A DNA stretch of 64,000 nt, from the NCBI RefSeq assembly GCF_003386235.1, contig NZ_QRDZ01000008.1:124001-188000 (forward strand). The letters run 5' to 3'. Origin of the DNA: Cohnella phaseoli. Lineage in GTDB: Bacteria > Bacillota > Bacilli > Paenibacillales > Paenibacillaceae. Under the pieces are notes generated by a model. It was not told where the DNA came from. It was given only the letters and a program-made list of their open reading frames with translations, and made no database searches. The translations under genes and the position numbers were made by a program. This document shows positions 43,045 to 52,088 of this stretch, in pieces. How positions within the stretch are numbered: the stretch's first letter is position 1; the number at the start of each line of letters is the position of its first letter.

Positions 43045-45066
43045 TTACGCCACACCCTCAGCCGAGCCCAGCTGCAACTGATACATAGCGAAATACTTGC
43101 CACCCTGCTGCATTAGCTCGTCGTGGTTGCCTCGCTCTACGATCTTGCCGCGGTCCAGCACAAGAATCTGGTCGGCCGCGCGGATCGTCGACAGTCGGTG
43201 CGCGATGACGAACGTCGTCCGGCCGCGCTTCAGCACATCAAGCGCCGCTTGGATGATCGCTTCCGTCTCGGTGTCGATGCTAGCCGTCGCCTCGTCGAGA
43301 ATCAGAATCGCCGGATCGAACGCCAGCGCCCGAGCGAAGGAGATCAGCTGTCGCTGTCCGGCGGACAGCGTGCTGCCCTTCTCGATAACCGGCTCGTCAA
43401 GGCCGCCGGGCAGCTGCATGAACATTTCGTACGCGCCGACATCGCGAAGCGCCTGCTCCACCTTCTCGCGCGTGATCGACGGATCGTCAAGGCTGACGTT
43501 CGACGCGATCGTCCCCGTGAAGAGGAACGGATCTTGAAGCACGATACCCATGTGCTGTCGAAGCTGCTGCTTCGACAGCTCCCTTACGTCGATGTCGTCG
43601 ATCGAGATCGTGCCGCGCTCCACGTCGTAGAAGCGGAACAACAGGTTGAGTATCGAGCTTTTGCCCGAGCCCGTATGACCGACCAGTGCAACCGTCTCGC
43701 CCTGCTTAGCGGTGAACGAGATGTTCTTGAGCACGTCCTCGCCCGGCTTGTAAGCGAACGAAACCTCTTTGAACTCGACATTCCCTTTGTAGCGCTCCAG
43801 CTTGGCGTTGGAAACTTTGATCCCCGGCTCATCAAGCAGGGAGAACACCCGCTCCGCCGATACCCGCGCCACCTCCAGGTTGGACAACTGGTTGACGATC
43901 CCGACAATCGGCTGCATCATCCGGTTCATATAATCGATAAATGCGTACAGTACCCCGACCGTTACGGCCGCTCCCAGCCAGTCTCCGGCAAACATCCAGA
44001 CCACCGCCATAAACAGCACGTTCCGCAGGACGTTGACCAGGTTATGAGAGGTGATGGAGTTAAGAGATAGCAGTTTGTTCTGGTATTTAAAGTATTCGTC
44101 GTTCATTTCGTGGAACTCGCCCATCGTTTCCTTTTGCTTGCGGAAGGCTTGGATGATCGGCATCCCTTGAATCGACTCGTTAATCATGCCGTTGATGTCG
44201 CTCAGTCGCGAGCGAATGACATGATTGTACTTGGCCGCAAACTTGCGGTAGACGATAATCCAGACGTACAGGATCGGAACGAACGGCAGCGCGATCAGAG
44301 CAAGAGTCGTATCCAGCACGAACACCGCGCCGAGGATCGCGACGATGTAGATGATGCCGGAGAAGAAGTTCGCCAGCACCGATACATACAACTCGCGGAT
44401 CGCTTCCGTATCGTTCGTCACCCGGGCCACGACTTTGCCCGCAGGCAAATTGTCGAAGTATTGCACCGGCAGGCGCTGCAGATGCCGGAACACATCGTTG
44501 CGCATCTGGCGTACGATCCGGTTCGCGGATACTTGCAGCAGCAGCCTCTGCCAGTAAGCGAGCACGCCGCCGAGCAGCAGCAAGCCGATATAGGTAATCG
44601 CCAGCAGGAAAATGCTGCGGAACTCCGGCTTGTAGAAATCGTAAACCTCGTCCTTCGTGAGCTTCGCCGCGGGGTAGCCCAGGACGGTGCCGTCCTCTCT
44701 AGCGATCGTAAGCACGCCATCCGCGAAAGTCCGTTTGCCGGTATTCGGAATATCCGCCGCGTCTACAAAATAATAGCTGCGGCCCGATTGCAGAATACGG
44801 ACCTCTTCCCCTTTTGTCTCGCCCGACGAGAAATGATCTTCCCGTTTATACCATCCCTCCCCGTAAGGGACGGCGTATTTCTCATCCTGCTTCGTTTCGT
44901 ACCAAGGCTTCTCAATGCCCATAATATTTGTATCGATCATTCGCTTGGCCAAGAACGGCCCGACCAGCTCAACGCCGACTGCCAGCAGCAGCAACGCCAG
45001 CGCCAGTAGAATCGGCCTCTTATAGTTCCAGGCGTATCTGAACAACCTTTTCCCGTTAACTCCCAT
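43045..45066 (-). CDS. bmrD: Heterodimeric ABC multidrug exporter, BmrD-like half
   Basis: A 673-residue half transporter, the same length as Bacillus BmrD (YheH). It has six TM segments with a characteristic insert of about 100 residues between TM1 and TM2, then an NBD: GHTGSGKSS, signature LSAGQRQLIS (Gly to Ala change seen in this half), and canonical Walker B LILDEATASID. It pairs with the upstream gene, 26 bases away, and supplies the catalytic glutamate of the heterodimer. Exports drugs such as translation inhibitors in the model system. Confidence 0.9.
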   Translation of the reverse strand: MGVNGKRLFRYAWNYKRPILLALALLLLAVGVELVGPFLAKRMIDTNIMGIEKPWYETKQDEKYAVPYGEGWYKREDHFSSGETKGEEVRILQSGRSYYFVDAADIPNTGKRTFADGVLTIAREDGTVLGYPAAKLTKDEVYDFYKPEFRSIFLLAITYIGLLLLGGVLAYWQRLLLQVSANRIVRQMRNDVFRHLQRLPVQYFDNLPAGKVVARVTNDTEAIRELYVSVLANFFSGIIYIVAILGAVFVLDTTLALIALPFVPILYVWIIVYRKFAAKYNHVIRSRLSDINGMINESIQGMPIIQAFRKQKETMGEFHEMNDEYFKYQNKLLSLNSITSHNLVNVLRNVLFMAVVWMFAGDWLGAAVTVGVLYAFIDYMNRMMQPIVGIVNQLSNLEVARVSAERVFSLLDEPGIKVSNAKLERYKGNVEFKEVSFAYKPGEDVLKNISFTAKQGETVALVGHTGSGKSSILNLLFRFYDVERGTISIDDIDVRELSKQQLRQHMGIVLQDPFLFTGTIASNVSLDDPSITREKVEQALRDVGAYEMFMQLPGGLDEPVIEKGSTLSAGQRQLISFARALAFDPAILILDEATASIDTETEAIIQAALDVLKRGRTTFVIAHRLSTIRAADQILVLDRGKIVERGNHDELMQQGGKYFAMYQLQLGSAEGVA

Positions 45067-45092
45067 TTCGATGCTTCACCCGCATTCCTTGT

Positions 45093-46844
45093 TTAATTCT
45101 CTACGACCGAAGCCAGTTGCTGCCGATCGTACTGCTCTTTATACCATCCGCCCAATTGGAGCAGTTGTTCGTGTGTTCCCTCTTCGGAAATCCGGCCTTC
45201 GTCGAGAACGACAATCCAGTCGGCGTGCTGCACGGCGGACAGCCGGTGCGTCGCGATGATCGTCGTCTTCCCGGCCCGCTCGGTGCGAATGCCCTCTAGA
45301 ATTTCCGTCTCCGTCTTCGCGTCGACCGCCGACAGCGCATCGTCCAGCATGAGAACTTCCGGATCGGAGATGACCGCCCGCGCGATGCTGACCCGCTGTT
45401 TCTGTCCTCCCGACAACGCTACGCCCTTCTCGCCGACGAGCGTCTCCAGTCCGTCCGGCAGGAACGCCACGTCCTTGCGGAACGAAGCCAACTCCAGCGC
45501 TCGGTTCAACCGCGCTTCGTCGCCCGCTTCATCCTTCGTACCGAACCAGATGTTCTCGCGGATCGTCTTGCTGAACAGAATCGGCTGCTGCGGAACGTAG
45601 CCGATCCAGCCGCGCAGCCGGTTCAGTTCGACCTCGGTCACCGGCACTCCGCCGACCGTCAATTCGCCAGCGCCCATCGGATACTCGCGAAGCAGCTGTT
45701 TAAGCAGTGTTGTTTTCCCGCTTCCCGTGCGGCCGACGACGCCAAGCGTCTGCCCGCGGCGCAGAGTGACGGAAACGTCGACGAGATTGTCGATGGACGA
45801 AGAAGGGTAGCGGAATGTAACACCGTTGAAAACAATCGATTCCGGCACCTCAACCTCTATCGGGTCCTCCGCATCCGTGACGTTCGGTTTCACGCCAAGC
45901 GTCTCGCTGATCCGATCGAGCGACGCATTGCCTCGCTGCATAATGTTAATCAGCTCTCCGATGGCGAACATCGGCCAGATAAGCATGCCGAGGAACATGT
46001 TAAACGATACCATCTCGCCGAGCGTAATATCTCCTTGAAACACCAGCACAGCTCCGTAGCACAGACCGATCAGGTAACTGGCACCCACCAGTATTTTGAC
46101 GGTCGGCTCGAATAGCGCATCGATCTTGGCGACGCGTATGTTGTTTTCCAGAACGTGATCGGCAGACTCGCTGAACCGCTTGCGGTCGGCCTGCTCCTGC
46201 ACGAACGCTCGAATGACGCGCACACCTGATACCGATTCCAACACCTGGTCGTTCAGATTGCCGAAAGCATCCTGAGCCTTCATGAAACGATCGTGAATCT
46301 TCTTGCCGAAATGCTGCATCAGCAGCGCCATGATCGGAAGCGGCAGCAGCGCGGCCAGTGTCAGCTTCCAGCTGATCGTACCCGCCATAACGATGAGAAT
46401 CGTCAGCATGAACAGCGTCGAATCGATCAGCGTCAATATCCCGAATCCGGCCGTCACCGCCACCGCGCCGAGATCGTTCGTCGCTCGCGCCATCAAGTCT
46501 CCCGTGCGGTTGCGCTCGTAGAACGTCGGGCTCATTTTCAGAAAATGCCGCATTAGCCGCGAACGCAATTTCCGCTCCAGTACGAACGCCCCACCGAACA
46601 ATTGATAGTGCCAAATATAGCTCAGCCCGTAGCTGGCAACCGTCAGACCGCCCCAGAAGAGCATCAGCTCCACCAATCTGCCTGCCGTCAGCGTCTCTTC
46701 CTGAATCCCGTCGATCGCCACTCCGATCAGCTTCGGAGGAACGATATCGATGATGCCAACGATTGTCAGCAGGACGATCGCAACCGTGTACCTTTTCCAG
46801 TGCATTTTGAAAAACCAGCTTAACTTCTTCAGTACGATAAACAT
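45093..46844 (-). CDS. bmrC: Heterodimeric ABC multidrug exporter, BmrC-like half
   Basis: A 583-residue half transporter, close to Bacillus BmrC (YheI). Six TM segments, then GRTGSGKTT, LSGGQKQRVS and Walker B LMLDDALSAVD, where Asp replaces the catalytic Glu, the expected degenerate site of this half. First gene of the pair, preceded by a leader of about 350 bases with a short peptide and terminator hairpins, so expression is probably attenuated and drug-induced. Confidence 0.9.
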   Translation of the reverse strand: MFIVLKKLSWFFKMHWKRYTVAIVLLTIVGIIDIVPPKLIGVAIDGIQEETLTAGRLVELMLFWGGLTVASYGLSYIWHYQLFGGAFVLERKLRSRLMRHFLKMSPTFYERNRTGDLMARATNDLGAVAVTAGFGILTLIDSTLFMLTILIVMAGTISWKLTLAALLPLPIMALLMQHFGKKIHDRFMKAQDAFGNLNDQVLESVSGVRVIRAFVQEQADRKRFSESADHVLENNIRVAKIDALFEPTVKILVGASYLIGLCYGAVLVFQGDITLGEMVSFNMFLGMLIWPMFAIGELINIMQRGNASLDRISETLGVKPNVTDAEDPIEVEVPESIVFNGVTFRYPSSSIDNLVDVSVTLRRGQTLGVVGRTGSGKTTLLKQLLREYPMGAGELTVGGVPVTEVELNRLRGWIGYVPQQPILFSKTIRENIWFGTKDEAGDEARLNRALELASFRKDVAFLPDGLETLVGEKGVALSGGQKQRVSIARAVISDPEVLMLDDALSAVDAKTETEILEGIRTERAGKTTIIATHRLSAVQHADWIVVLDEGRISEEGTHEQLLQLGGWYKEQYDRQQLASVVEN

Positions 46845-47111
46845 CTATAAACTCACACCCTTCTCGATAAGACGTCTTGCCGCCCAATGACGAACAAGCC
46901 GTCGCACAACCTTGTGAACAAAAAAGGCATACCGCCCGTAAGCGATACGCCTTCAAGGATGATGACTCATCCTCCATCGCCAACGGAGCTTATGTCGACT
47001 TGTCAAAGACCGCCGCAATTGCTCCGAAAGCGATAAAAAAGGCGCACGATTACGTCACGTAACCATGCGCCCTGCCGCTAAAGCTAGAAGAATCATGCCA
47101 TTCTTCCGGCT
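46845..47111 (-). promoter_or_regulatory. bmrCD attenuator leader with three hairpins
   Basis: On the minus strand, in order: hairpin GCTAAAGC/GCTTTAGC with inner GAAGAAT/ATTCTTC (47077-47116, overlapping the leader stop codon); terminator GGCGCATGGTTACGT pairing with ACGTAATCGTGCGCC and followed by T6 (47035-47071); a second terminator-like hairpin followed by T6 (about 46919-46953). CGTAACC in the leader reading frame (47132-47138) complements GGTTACG of the first terminator arm, so ribosome position could switch it. This fits translation-dependent attenuation as known for bmrB-bmrCD. Confidence 0.75.
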
Positions 47112-47201
47112 TTAGCAGTCGTTTGCGAGAGGGTTACGGGAATGAATGCCGACAACACCGCCATGATTGGCGATGAATCCAGTAAAGTGACCGTTTCTCA
47201 T
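47112..47201 (-). CDS. 29-residue leader peptide of bmrCD (BmrB-like)
   Basis: A short frame on the minus strand encodes a peptide beginning MRNGHFTGFIANHGG and ending NPLANDC, with AAAGGGGGG 7 bases before the ATG. Its stop lies inside the first hairpin of the leader. It is positioned like BmrB, whose stalled translation by ribosome-targeting antibiotics opens bmrCD, though the sequence is unrelated as far as I can tell. Confidence 0.7.
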   Translation of the reverse strand: MRNGHFTGFIANHGGVVGIHSRNPLANDC

Positions 47202-47242
47202 TTCCGTACCCCCCTTTCCGTTCATTAAGAATCTATTTGACA

Positions 47243-47271
47243 CTTTAACATCGGCCCCCGAGCACTGTCAA
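47243..47271 (-). promoter_or_regulatory. Likely sigma-A promoter for bmrCD
   Basis: On the minus strand TTGACA (47271-47266), 17 bases, then TTAAAG (47248-47243). Transcription would start about 30 bases before the leader peptide. Confidence 0.65.
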
Positions 47272-47378
47272 CAGGCTAACGAAAAATAACTTGAATTTTT
47301 TTACTTCCGTCCTTATCGAGTCGAGAGAGGCTGAAACAACAGTTGGACTCTATCTTAATCCGGCTATAATAGAGTTAG

Positions 47379-48167
47379 TTGAAGAACGGGAGAGAGCCAA
47401 CCTTGATTACCTATCCGGATTCCCATGGTCGTACTATTTCGGAGCTATGCTTATTGGCCGGAAAAATTATATTGCAGAGCGGCGGGGAGACGCAGCGGGT
47501 CGAGGATACGATGACCCGGATTGCCGCGGCCAACGGATTTCCCAAATCGCAATGCTATGTGACGCCGACAGGGCTTTTTTTCGACCTCGGCGGAGCGAAT
47601 CCCGTCACCCGGTACGTTCGTATTTCGGAACGATCGACCGACCTGAGCAAGGTGACCCTTGTCAACGAGGTTTCCCGCAAAATCAGCCTTGGCGAGCTGA
47701 ACGCCGAAGATGCGCTGGTGCGGCTCCAGCATATCGAGCGGGCGCGCGTCGTCTACCCGGCTTGGCTGCAGATCGCCTCGGCCGCGGTGGCGAGCGGCTG
47801 CTTCCTCATTATGTTCAAGGGGGGCTGGAGCGACTTCGTTCCGGCCATGCTGGCGGGAGGCATTGGATTTGCTTTGCTGCTTCTGCTTCATCGGCTCGTG
47901 CAGATCAGATTTTTCGCCGAGTTTCTATCCGCGACAATTATCGGAGCACTGGCGATTGCATTCGTTCACACAGGCTTCGGGCATGAGCTCGATCGAATCA
48001 TTATCGGTTCGGTCATGCCGCTCGTCCCGGGATTGCTCATAACGAATGCCGTACGCGATCTGATGGCCGGGCACCTGGTATCCGGGCTGTCTAAGGGGGC
48101 CGATGCGCTGCTGACGGCTTCGGCGATCGGCGCGGGCATTGCCGTCATGCTGTCCGCATGGAGCTAG
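47379..48167 (+). CDS. Threonine/serine exporter ThrE family, large part
   Basis: About 255-262 residues. The N-terminal cytoplasmic domain (LCLLAGKIILQSGGETQRVE, TPTGLFFDL) and five TM helices (SVMPLVPGLLITNAVRDLMA) match the ThrE N-terminal family (YjjP-like). It exports Thr/Ser with the small subunit next door. The frame opens at a TTG (47379); a TTG at 47403 has GGGAGAG at 8 bases and is preferred, so the first eight residues are doubtful. Confidence 0.85.
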   Translation: MKNGREPTLITYPDSHGRTISELCLLAGKIILQSGGETQRVEDTMTRIAAANGFPKSQCYVTPTGLFFDLGGANPVTRYVRISERSTDLSKVTLVNEVSRKISLGELNAEDALVRLQHIERARVVYPAWLQIASAAVASGCFLIMFKGGWSDFVPAMLAGGIGFALLLLLHRLVQIRFFAEFLSATIIGALAIAFVHTGFGHELDRIIIGSVMPLVPGLLITNAVRDLMAGHLVSGLSKGADALLTASAIGAGIAVMLSAWS

Positions 48168-48186
48168 AGAGGAGGAACCGCGTATC

Positions 48187-48621
48187 ATGACAACCCTATT
48201 TGAACAGCTGGCGACGAGCTTCGTGGCTTCGGCGGCGTTCGGCCTGATTTTTAACGTGCCTAAGCGCGGCCTCGTCCAGTGCGGCATCGTCGGCATGCTC
48301 GGCTGGGCGCTATATGTCGTGCTGACGCAGCAAGCGGTGAACGCCACGATCTCTACCCTGATCGCTGCCGGCTGCGTCGCCGTGCTGAGCCAGATTATGG
48401 CCAAGCTGTACCGGATGCCGATCATCGTATTTAACGTATCGGGCATCATTCCGCTTGTTCCCGGAGGGCTGGCTTACAACGCGATGCGCAGCGCCGTGGA
48501 GAACGAGTTCGACGCCGCCCTGCAATCGGGCATGCAAGCCTTCATGCTCTCCGGCGCGATCGCCATGGGACTTGTTCTGTCCGAGGTAATCAACCAGGCC
48601 ATTCGCAGGTCTCGCTTGTAG
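48187..48621 (+). CDS. Threonine/serine exporter ThrE family, small subunit
   Basis: A 144-residue membrane protein with four or five TM helices and the FNVSGIIPLVPGGLAYNAMR motif of the ThrE C-terminal (YjjB-like) family. GAGGAGG 9 bases before the ATG fixes the start. It follows its partner after 19 bases; the two halves are one protein in Corynebacterium. Confidence 0.88.
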   Translation: MTTLFEQLATSFVASAAFGLIFNVPKRGLVQCGIVGMLGWALYVVLTQQAVNATISTLIAAGCVAVLSQIMAKLYRMPIIVFNVSGIIPLVPGGLAYNAMRSAVENEFDAALQSGMQAFMLSGAIAMGLVLSEVINQAIRRSRL

Positions 48622-48719
48622 CTTTCCGAATCGTCCTTACCGTTCAAGTAGTACCGAGCCCAAGCTCGTATTGTAAACTTATTCGTTGAAAGCTGGGAGA
48701 ATGGAAGTTACCGATAAAT

Positions 48720-49085
48720 TTAGGAGTGCGGAACTTGGCATACATTGTAACGGGAGGCCCATTTTTCACAGGTAATCACTTTTGTTCCTTCGTTACCTTC
48801 GAAAAACAGCCCCGCTCCATTCTGATCGACGTATCTCCAACCTTCCTTCTCCATCTTTGCAATCATCCGCTTATTCGTCTCAGATGGACTCGTTTTGGAA
48901 ATATACCAGTCTGCAGATTGATAAGTACCTAGTTGAACCAACTCGTCGGATGATCGTTCTACTTTCAAAACGGCTGATATCGGCTTCACTTCTTTGGCTG
49001 GAAAATCAAGATTGCTCACGTACGCAACCAGCAACAGTATTCCAGCAATCGTGATTCCAACAATGCCGAAAAGCATCTTTTTCAT
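48720..49085 (-). CDS. Small membrane-anchored protein, unknown
   Basis: A 121-residue protein with one N-terminal TM or signal anchor (MLFGIVGITIAGILLLVAYV) and an extracellular domain of about 95 residues holding two Cys (TCEKWASRYNVC). Not recognised. It stands alone between the ThrE genes and the htrA region. Confidence 0.6.
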   Translation of the reverse strand: MKKMLFGIVGITIAGILLLVAYVSNLDFPAKEVKPISAVLKVERSSDELVQLGTYQSADWYISKTSPSETNKRMIAKMEKEGWRYVDQNGAGLFFEGNEGTKVITCEKWASRYNVCQVPHS

Positions 49086-49143
49086 GAATTCCCTCCGTTT
49101 AGCAGTTCACTCTATCCATACTAACCAGTGTTCTGAGACATGT

Positions 49144-49180
49144 AAGGACCCGCTGGCGCTCCTGCCAACGGGTCCTTCTT
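49144..49180. terminator. Hairpin after the htrA-CxxH transcript
   Basis: AAGGACCCG pairs with CGGGTCCTT around 16 bases, with TGGC/GCCA able to pair inside. CTTT follows on the plus strand. It lies 57 bases past the CxxH gene stop. Confidence 0.6.
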
Positions 49181-49233
49181 TGATCCATTATACTACGCTC
49201 CCCTAAGCAGGAGAAGCGTACCTTTATCCCCGC

Positions 49234-49401
49234 TCACACGACCAATATTTCCGCCGGATTGCCGCACCACTCGCAGTGCTCGGGCGCAGTCCAGGCGGAG
49301 AACGCCGTCGTCTGGAGATTCACCAAATCCGGCGCGTCCTCGTATTCGTCCACAAATTTATCGATTGCCAATTCCACGTGCTCCCGGCATACGCAATACA
49401 T
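49234..49401 (-). CDS. CxxH/CxxC protein (BA_5709 family)
   Basis: A 55-residue protein starting MYCVCREHVELAIDKFVDEY and ending CEWCGNPAEILVV, the pattern of the CxxH/CxxC family. The His and Cys residues probably bind zinc. The ATG at 49401 starts the conserved part; the frame extends upstream into htrA. In related genomes it sits between htrA and rlmH, and here it still follows htrA. Confidence 0.88.
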   Translation of the reverse strand: MYCVCREHVELAIDKFVDEYEDAPDLVNLQTTAFSAWTAPEHCEWCGNPAEILVV

Positions 49402-49459
49402 TCCGTTAGTCCCTTCAGTTCGCATCGTCTGCTTTGTACTCCAAGTCCGCGCTTCTCCG

Positions 49460-50791
49460 CTACTCCTGCGCATCCGCTTTTTCCGTCAACTTCACGTCTA
49501 GTGTGTGCTTCTTGCCATCGCGGTAGTAGGTAACCTTCAGCGAATCCCCGATTTTCTTGGAATGATACAAATATTTGCGAAGATCCAGTGTGCTCCCTAT
49601 CGCCGTGCTGTCCAGAGCGATAATAATATCGTTGAACTTCAGCCCCGCATCCAGAGACGGACCTACCGCCTCCAGCACGATCACGCCTTTGGTCACTCCT
49701 TTGGGAACGACCGGCTCCGCAGGCTCGAAGGCCTCGCCATCCGTCTCTTCGCGCGGCTCGCCGGTATCCTCGGATCCCTCTTCCTCGTCCGGATCATCCA
49801 GGCCGTTCATCTCTATGCCGTCCAGGTAGTAGCCGAGACTCATCGTATAGACGCCCAAATATGGACGAGACACTTTGCCCTTCTCCATCAAGGCGTTCAA
49901 CACGGGAACCGCCTGATCGATCGGAATCGCGAAGCCGATGCCCTCGACTCCTCGATCGGCCACCTTCATGCTGTTGATCCCGACCAGCTTGCCGTTCAGG
50001 TCGACTAAAGCTCCGCCGCTATTGCCTTGATTGATCGCAGCATCCGTCTGGATGACCTCCTGCTCCCAATCGTAATTGCCGTCCTGGTTGATCGATACCG
50101 GAATGATCCGCTTCGTCGACGAGACAATTCCCTGGGTCAGCGAATCCCCGAAGCCCAGCGGGTTGCCGATCGCAATCACCATCTCTCCGACGCGAAGCTT
50201 ATCCGAGTGCCCCAGCTCCACGACCGTATTGATTCCGTCCGACCCTACCTCCAGCACCGCCAGATCGGTAATGATATCCTTGCCGACGATGGTTGCCTTT
50301 TTCCGCTCCCCGCCAACCAGTACGGCTTGAATTTCCCCTGCGTCCTGAATAACGTGGGCATTCGTAATAATATAGGCCTTATCGCCCTGCTTCTTGAAAA
50401 TAACGCCCGAGCCCATGCTCGTATTGTACGGCAGCTCGCCTTCCTCGAAATCCCCGGCTTCCTGCAGCTCCAGCGCCTGAGTTGTCAAGTTGATGATGCT
50501 GACGACAGCCGGCCTTACTTTCTCGGAAGCGGAAATAATCCTCTCCGACGTCTCGACGTACGATTGCCCCCCGGCGATCGCCGGCATCGACTCCGGCTCG
50601 GGGCTTCTTCCGCCGCCTCCCCATAGCAGGAAAAGCGCAGCAACGAGCACTGAGCTGGTCAGCGACGAGATCAGCGCGATTCTAAGCGTCGATCCGGGGC
50701 GTAAGCCCAAAGCCCGCGAACTCCCGCGCGGCCAATATCGCGAGCGGCGCCTGACTCGCGTAGAATAGAAATCATCATCGAACAAACCCAT
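49460..50791 (-). CDS. htrA: HtrA-like serine protease with PDZ domain
   Basis: A 443-residue membrane-anchored protease (YyxA/HtrC type). One TM near 35-58, then the trypsin-like domain with His (ITNAHVI), Asp (TDLAVLEV) and Ser (GNSGGALVD), then a PDZ domain (GVIVLEAVGPSLDAGLKFND). An unusual acidic stretch (DDPDEEEGSEDTG and beyond, about 330-360) separates protease and PDZ. It degrades misfolded envelope proteins. It lies downstream of the wal operon, as in other Bacillales. Confidence 0.93.
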   Translation of the reverse strand: MGLFDDDFYSTRVRRRSRYWPRGSSRALGLRPGSTLRIALISSLTSSVLVAALFLLWGGGGRSPEPESMPAIAGGQSYVETSERIISASEKVRPAVVSIINLTTQALELQEAGDFEEGELPYNTSMGSGVIFKKQGDKAYIITNAHVIQDAGEIQAVLVGGERKKATIVGKDIITDLAVLEVGSDGINTVVELGHSDKLRVGEMVIAIGNPLGFGDSLTQGIVSSTKRIIPVSINQDGNYDWEQEVIQTDAAINQGNSGGALVDLNGKLVGINSMKVADRGVEGIGFAIPIDQAVPVLNALMEKGKVSRPYLGVYTMSLGYYLDGIEMNGLDDPDEEEGSEDTGEPREETDGEAFEPAEPVVPKGVTKGVIVLEAVGPSLDAGLKFNDIIIALDSTAIGSTLDLRKYLYHSKKIGDSLKVTYYRDGKKHTLDVKLTEKADAQE

Positions 50792-51011
50792 CGCCCTGCA
50801 CCGTCCTTCTCCGGAAAGCCGCTCGCTCCCATTCTCTCCGCTGCGAACTTCCTCTATATCTATTCTAGCTGATCGCGGTCAATCTAATCATGCAAAGCTG
50901 AAATTCATAGGAATGTTTCTTAGGGTTTTGACTAGAATAGTAATAGAATACAGGTGGACAAGCAAGTGATTTCCTCTCATCATCTCTATGTAAAGAAAGG
51001 AAGATTAGCCA
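50792..51011. other. Intergenic region between htrA and the small + gene
   Basis: AT-rich, with the upstream region of htrA and of the small plus-strand gene. A possible promoter for the small gene (TTGACT, 17 bases, TAGAAT) lies near 50927-50955. No other gene seen. Confidence 0.4.
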
Positions 51012-51212
51012 ATGAAAACTGCGGAATTCGGTTGGCAATTTCTCGACCTTGCCTCTCAGGTGTCCGATATGAAGCACGACAACTACAAACAGCTTCTCGC
51101 GCTTAGCACGCTGATCGAGCTTCTGGTCGACAAGGGCATTCTGACCCCGGAGGAAATCAGGCAGAAAGCTTCCGAAATGGAGACCGAGCTGAATCGGCAG
51201 CTTCTATTGTAA
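51012..51212 (+). CDS. Small conserved-looking protein, 66 aa
   Basis: A helical, soluble protein (QFLDLASQVSDMKHDNYKQL, then LTPEEIRQKASEMETELNRQ). AAAGGAAG about 10 bases before the ATG gives a good start. It points against walJ, with 20 bases between their ends. Not a family I can name with certainty. Confidence 0.65.
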   Translation: MKTAEFGWQFLDLASQVSDMKHDNYKQLLALSTLIELLVDKGILTPEEIRQKASEMETELNRQLLL

Positions 51213-51232
51213 CTTCAGGGCTTCAGGCTGTT

Positions 51233-52033
51233 TTATCCTACGATATCCCATGCCGTCGGGCGATCGTAGTAGGTATCGCAAAGTGAAAACTCATGCTTAT
51301 GAAAGAAAAATCCGTTGTTCTCTAATACTGTATTCACGGTAAGTTTGGCTAAATCCATCAAGTTGTGCTCCTGACTAAGATGCGCCAGATAAACCCGCTT
51401 CAGCCTTCCGGTCAGCAGGCTGCACAGCGCCTCGCCGGCCGCTTCGTTGGAGAGGTGCCCCATGTCTCCGAGAATGCGCCGCTTCGTATTCCACGGGTAT
51501 CGGCCCATTCGCAGCATGTTCACATCATGATTCGATTCGAGCACCATCACGTCCGAATTTTGCAGCTGTCTCATCACCTTGTCGCTGACATATCCGAGAT
51601 CGGTCGCCAGGCTCAGCTTCGCTCCGCCGGATTGAAAGCAGTAGCCTACCGGTTCCGCCGCATCGTGCGAAATGGCGTAGGATTCGATTCTTAAATCGGC
51701 AAGCTCCATGACGCTATCGGTCGGGAGAATTCTCCGGTTCTCTTCGGGAATGTCTCCAACCGACTTCATCATGGCTCCCCACGTTTTCTCGTTGGCGTAG
51801 ATCGGCAGCCGATGCTTGCGCGCGAATGCCCCCAAGCCGCGGATATGATCGGAATGCTCGTGCGTCACGAAGATGGCGTCGAGCTCCCGTGCGGCAAAGT
51901 CTCTTTCTGTCATCAGCTCTTCTATTTTCTTGCCGCTAAGTCCGACATCGATCAATACGCTCGCCGCATCCGTGGATACGACGGTTGCATTGCCTGTCGA
52001 ACCGCTGGCCAGCACCGTAAATCGAAGTCCCAT
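51233..52033 (-). CDS. walJ: Metallo-beta-lactamase-fold exonuclease WalJ (YycJ)
   Basis: A 266-residue MBL-fold protein: FVTHEHSDHIRGL metal motif, LASGSTGNATVV start and SHDAAEPVGY. YycJ proteins have 5'-3' exonuclease activity and are linked to replication and cell-division control. Last of the wal genes, 55 bases after walI. Confidence 0.93.
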   Translation of the reverse strand: MGLRFTVLASGSTGNATVVSTDAASVLIDVGLSGKKIEELMTERDFAARELDAIFVTHEHSDHIRGLGAFARKHRLPIYANEKTWGAMMKSVGDIPEENRRILPTDSVMELADLRIESYAISHDAAEPVGYCFQSGGAKLSLATDLGYVSDKVMRQLQNSDVMVLESNHDVNMLRMGRYPWNTKRRILGDMGHLSNEAAGEALCSLLTGRLKRVYLAHLSQEHNLMDLAKLTVNTVLENNGFFFHKHEFSLCDTYYDRPTAWDIVG

Positions 52034-52088
52034 AATCGCCTTCTGTTCCTCTCCCCGGCTTTACGCCGTTTCTCCCCAATTCGTCCAA

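Noticed and set aside
47291..47986. Frame starting upstream of the ThrE gene in another phase
   Set aside because: It overlaps the ThrE gene, lacks membrane segments and has typical shadow composition.
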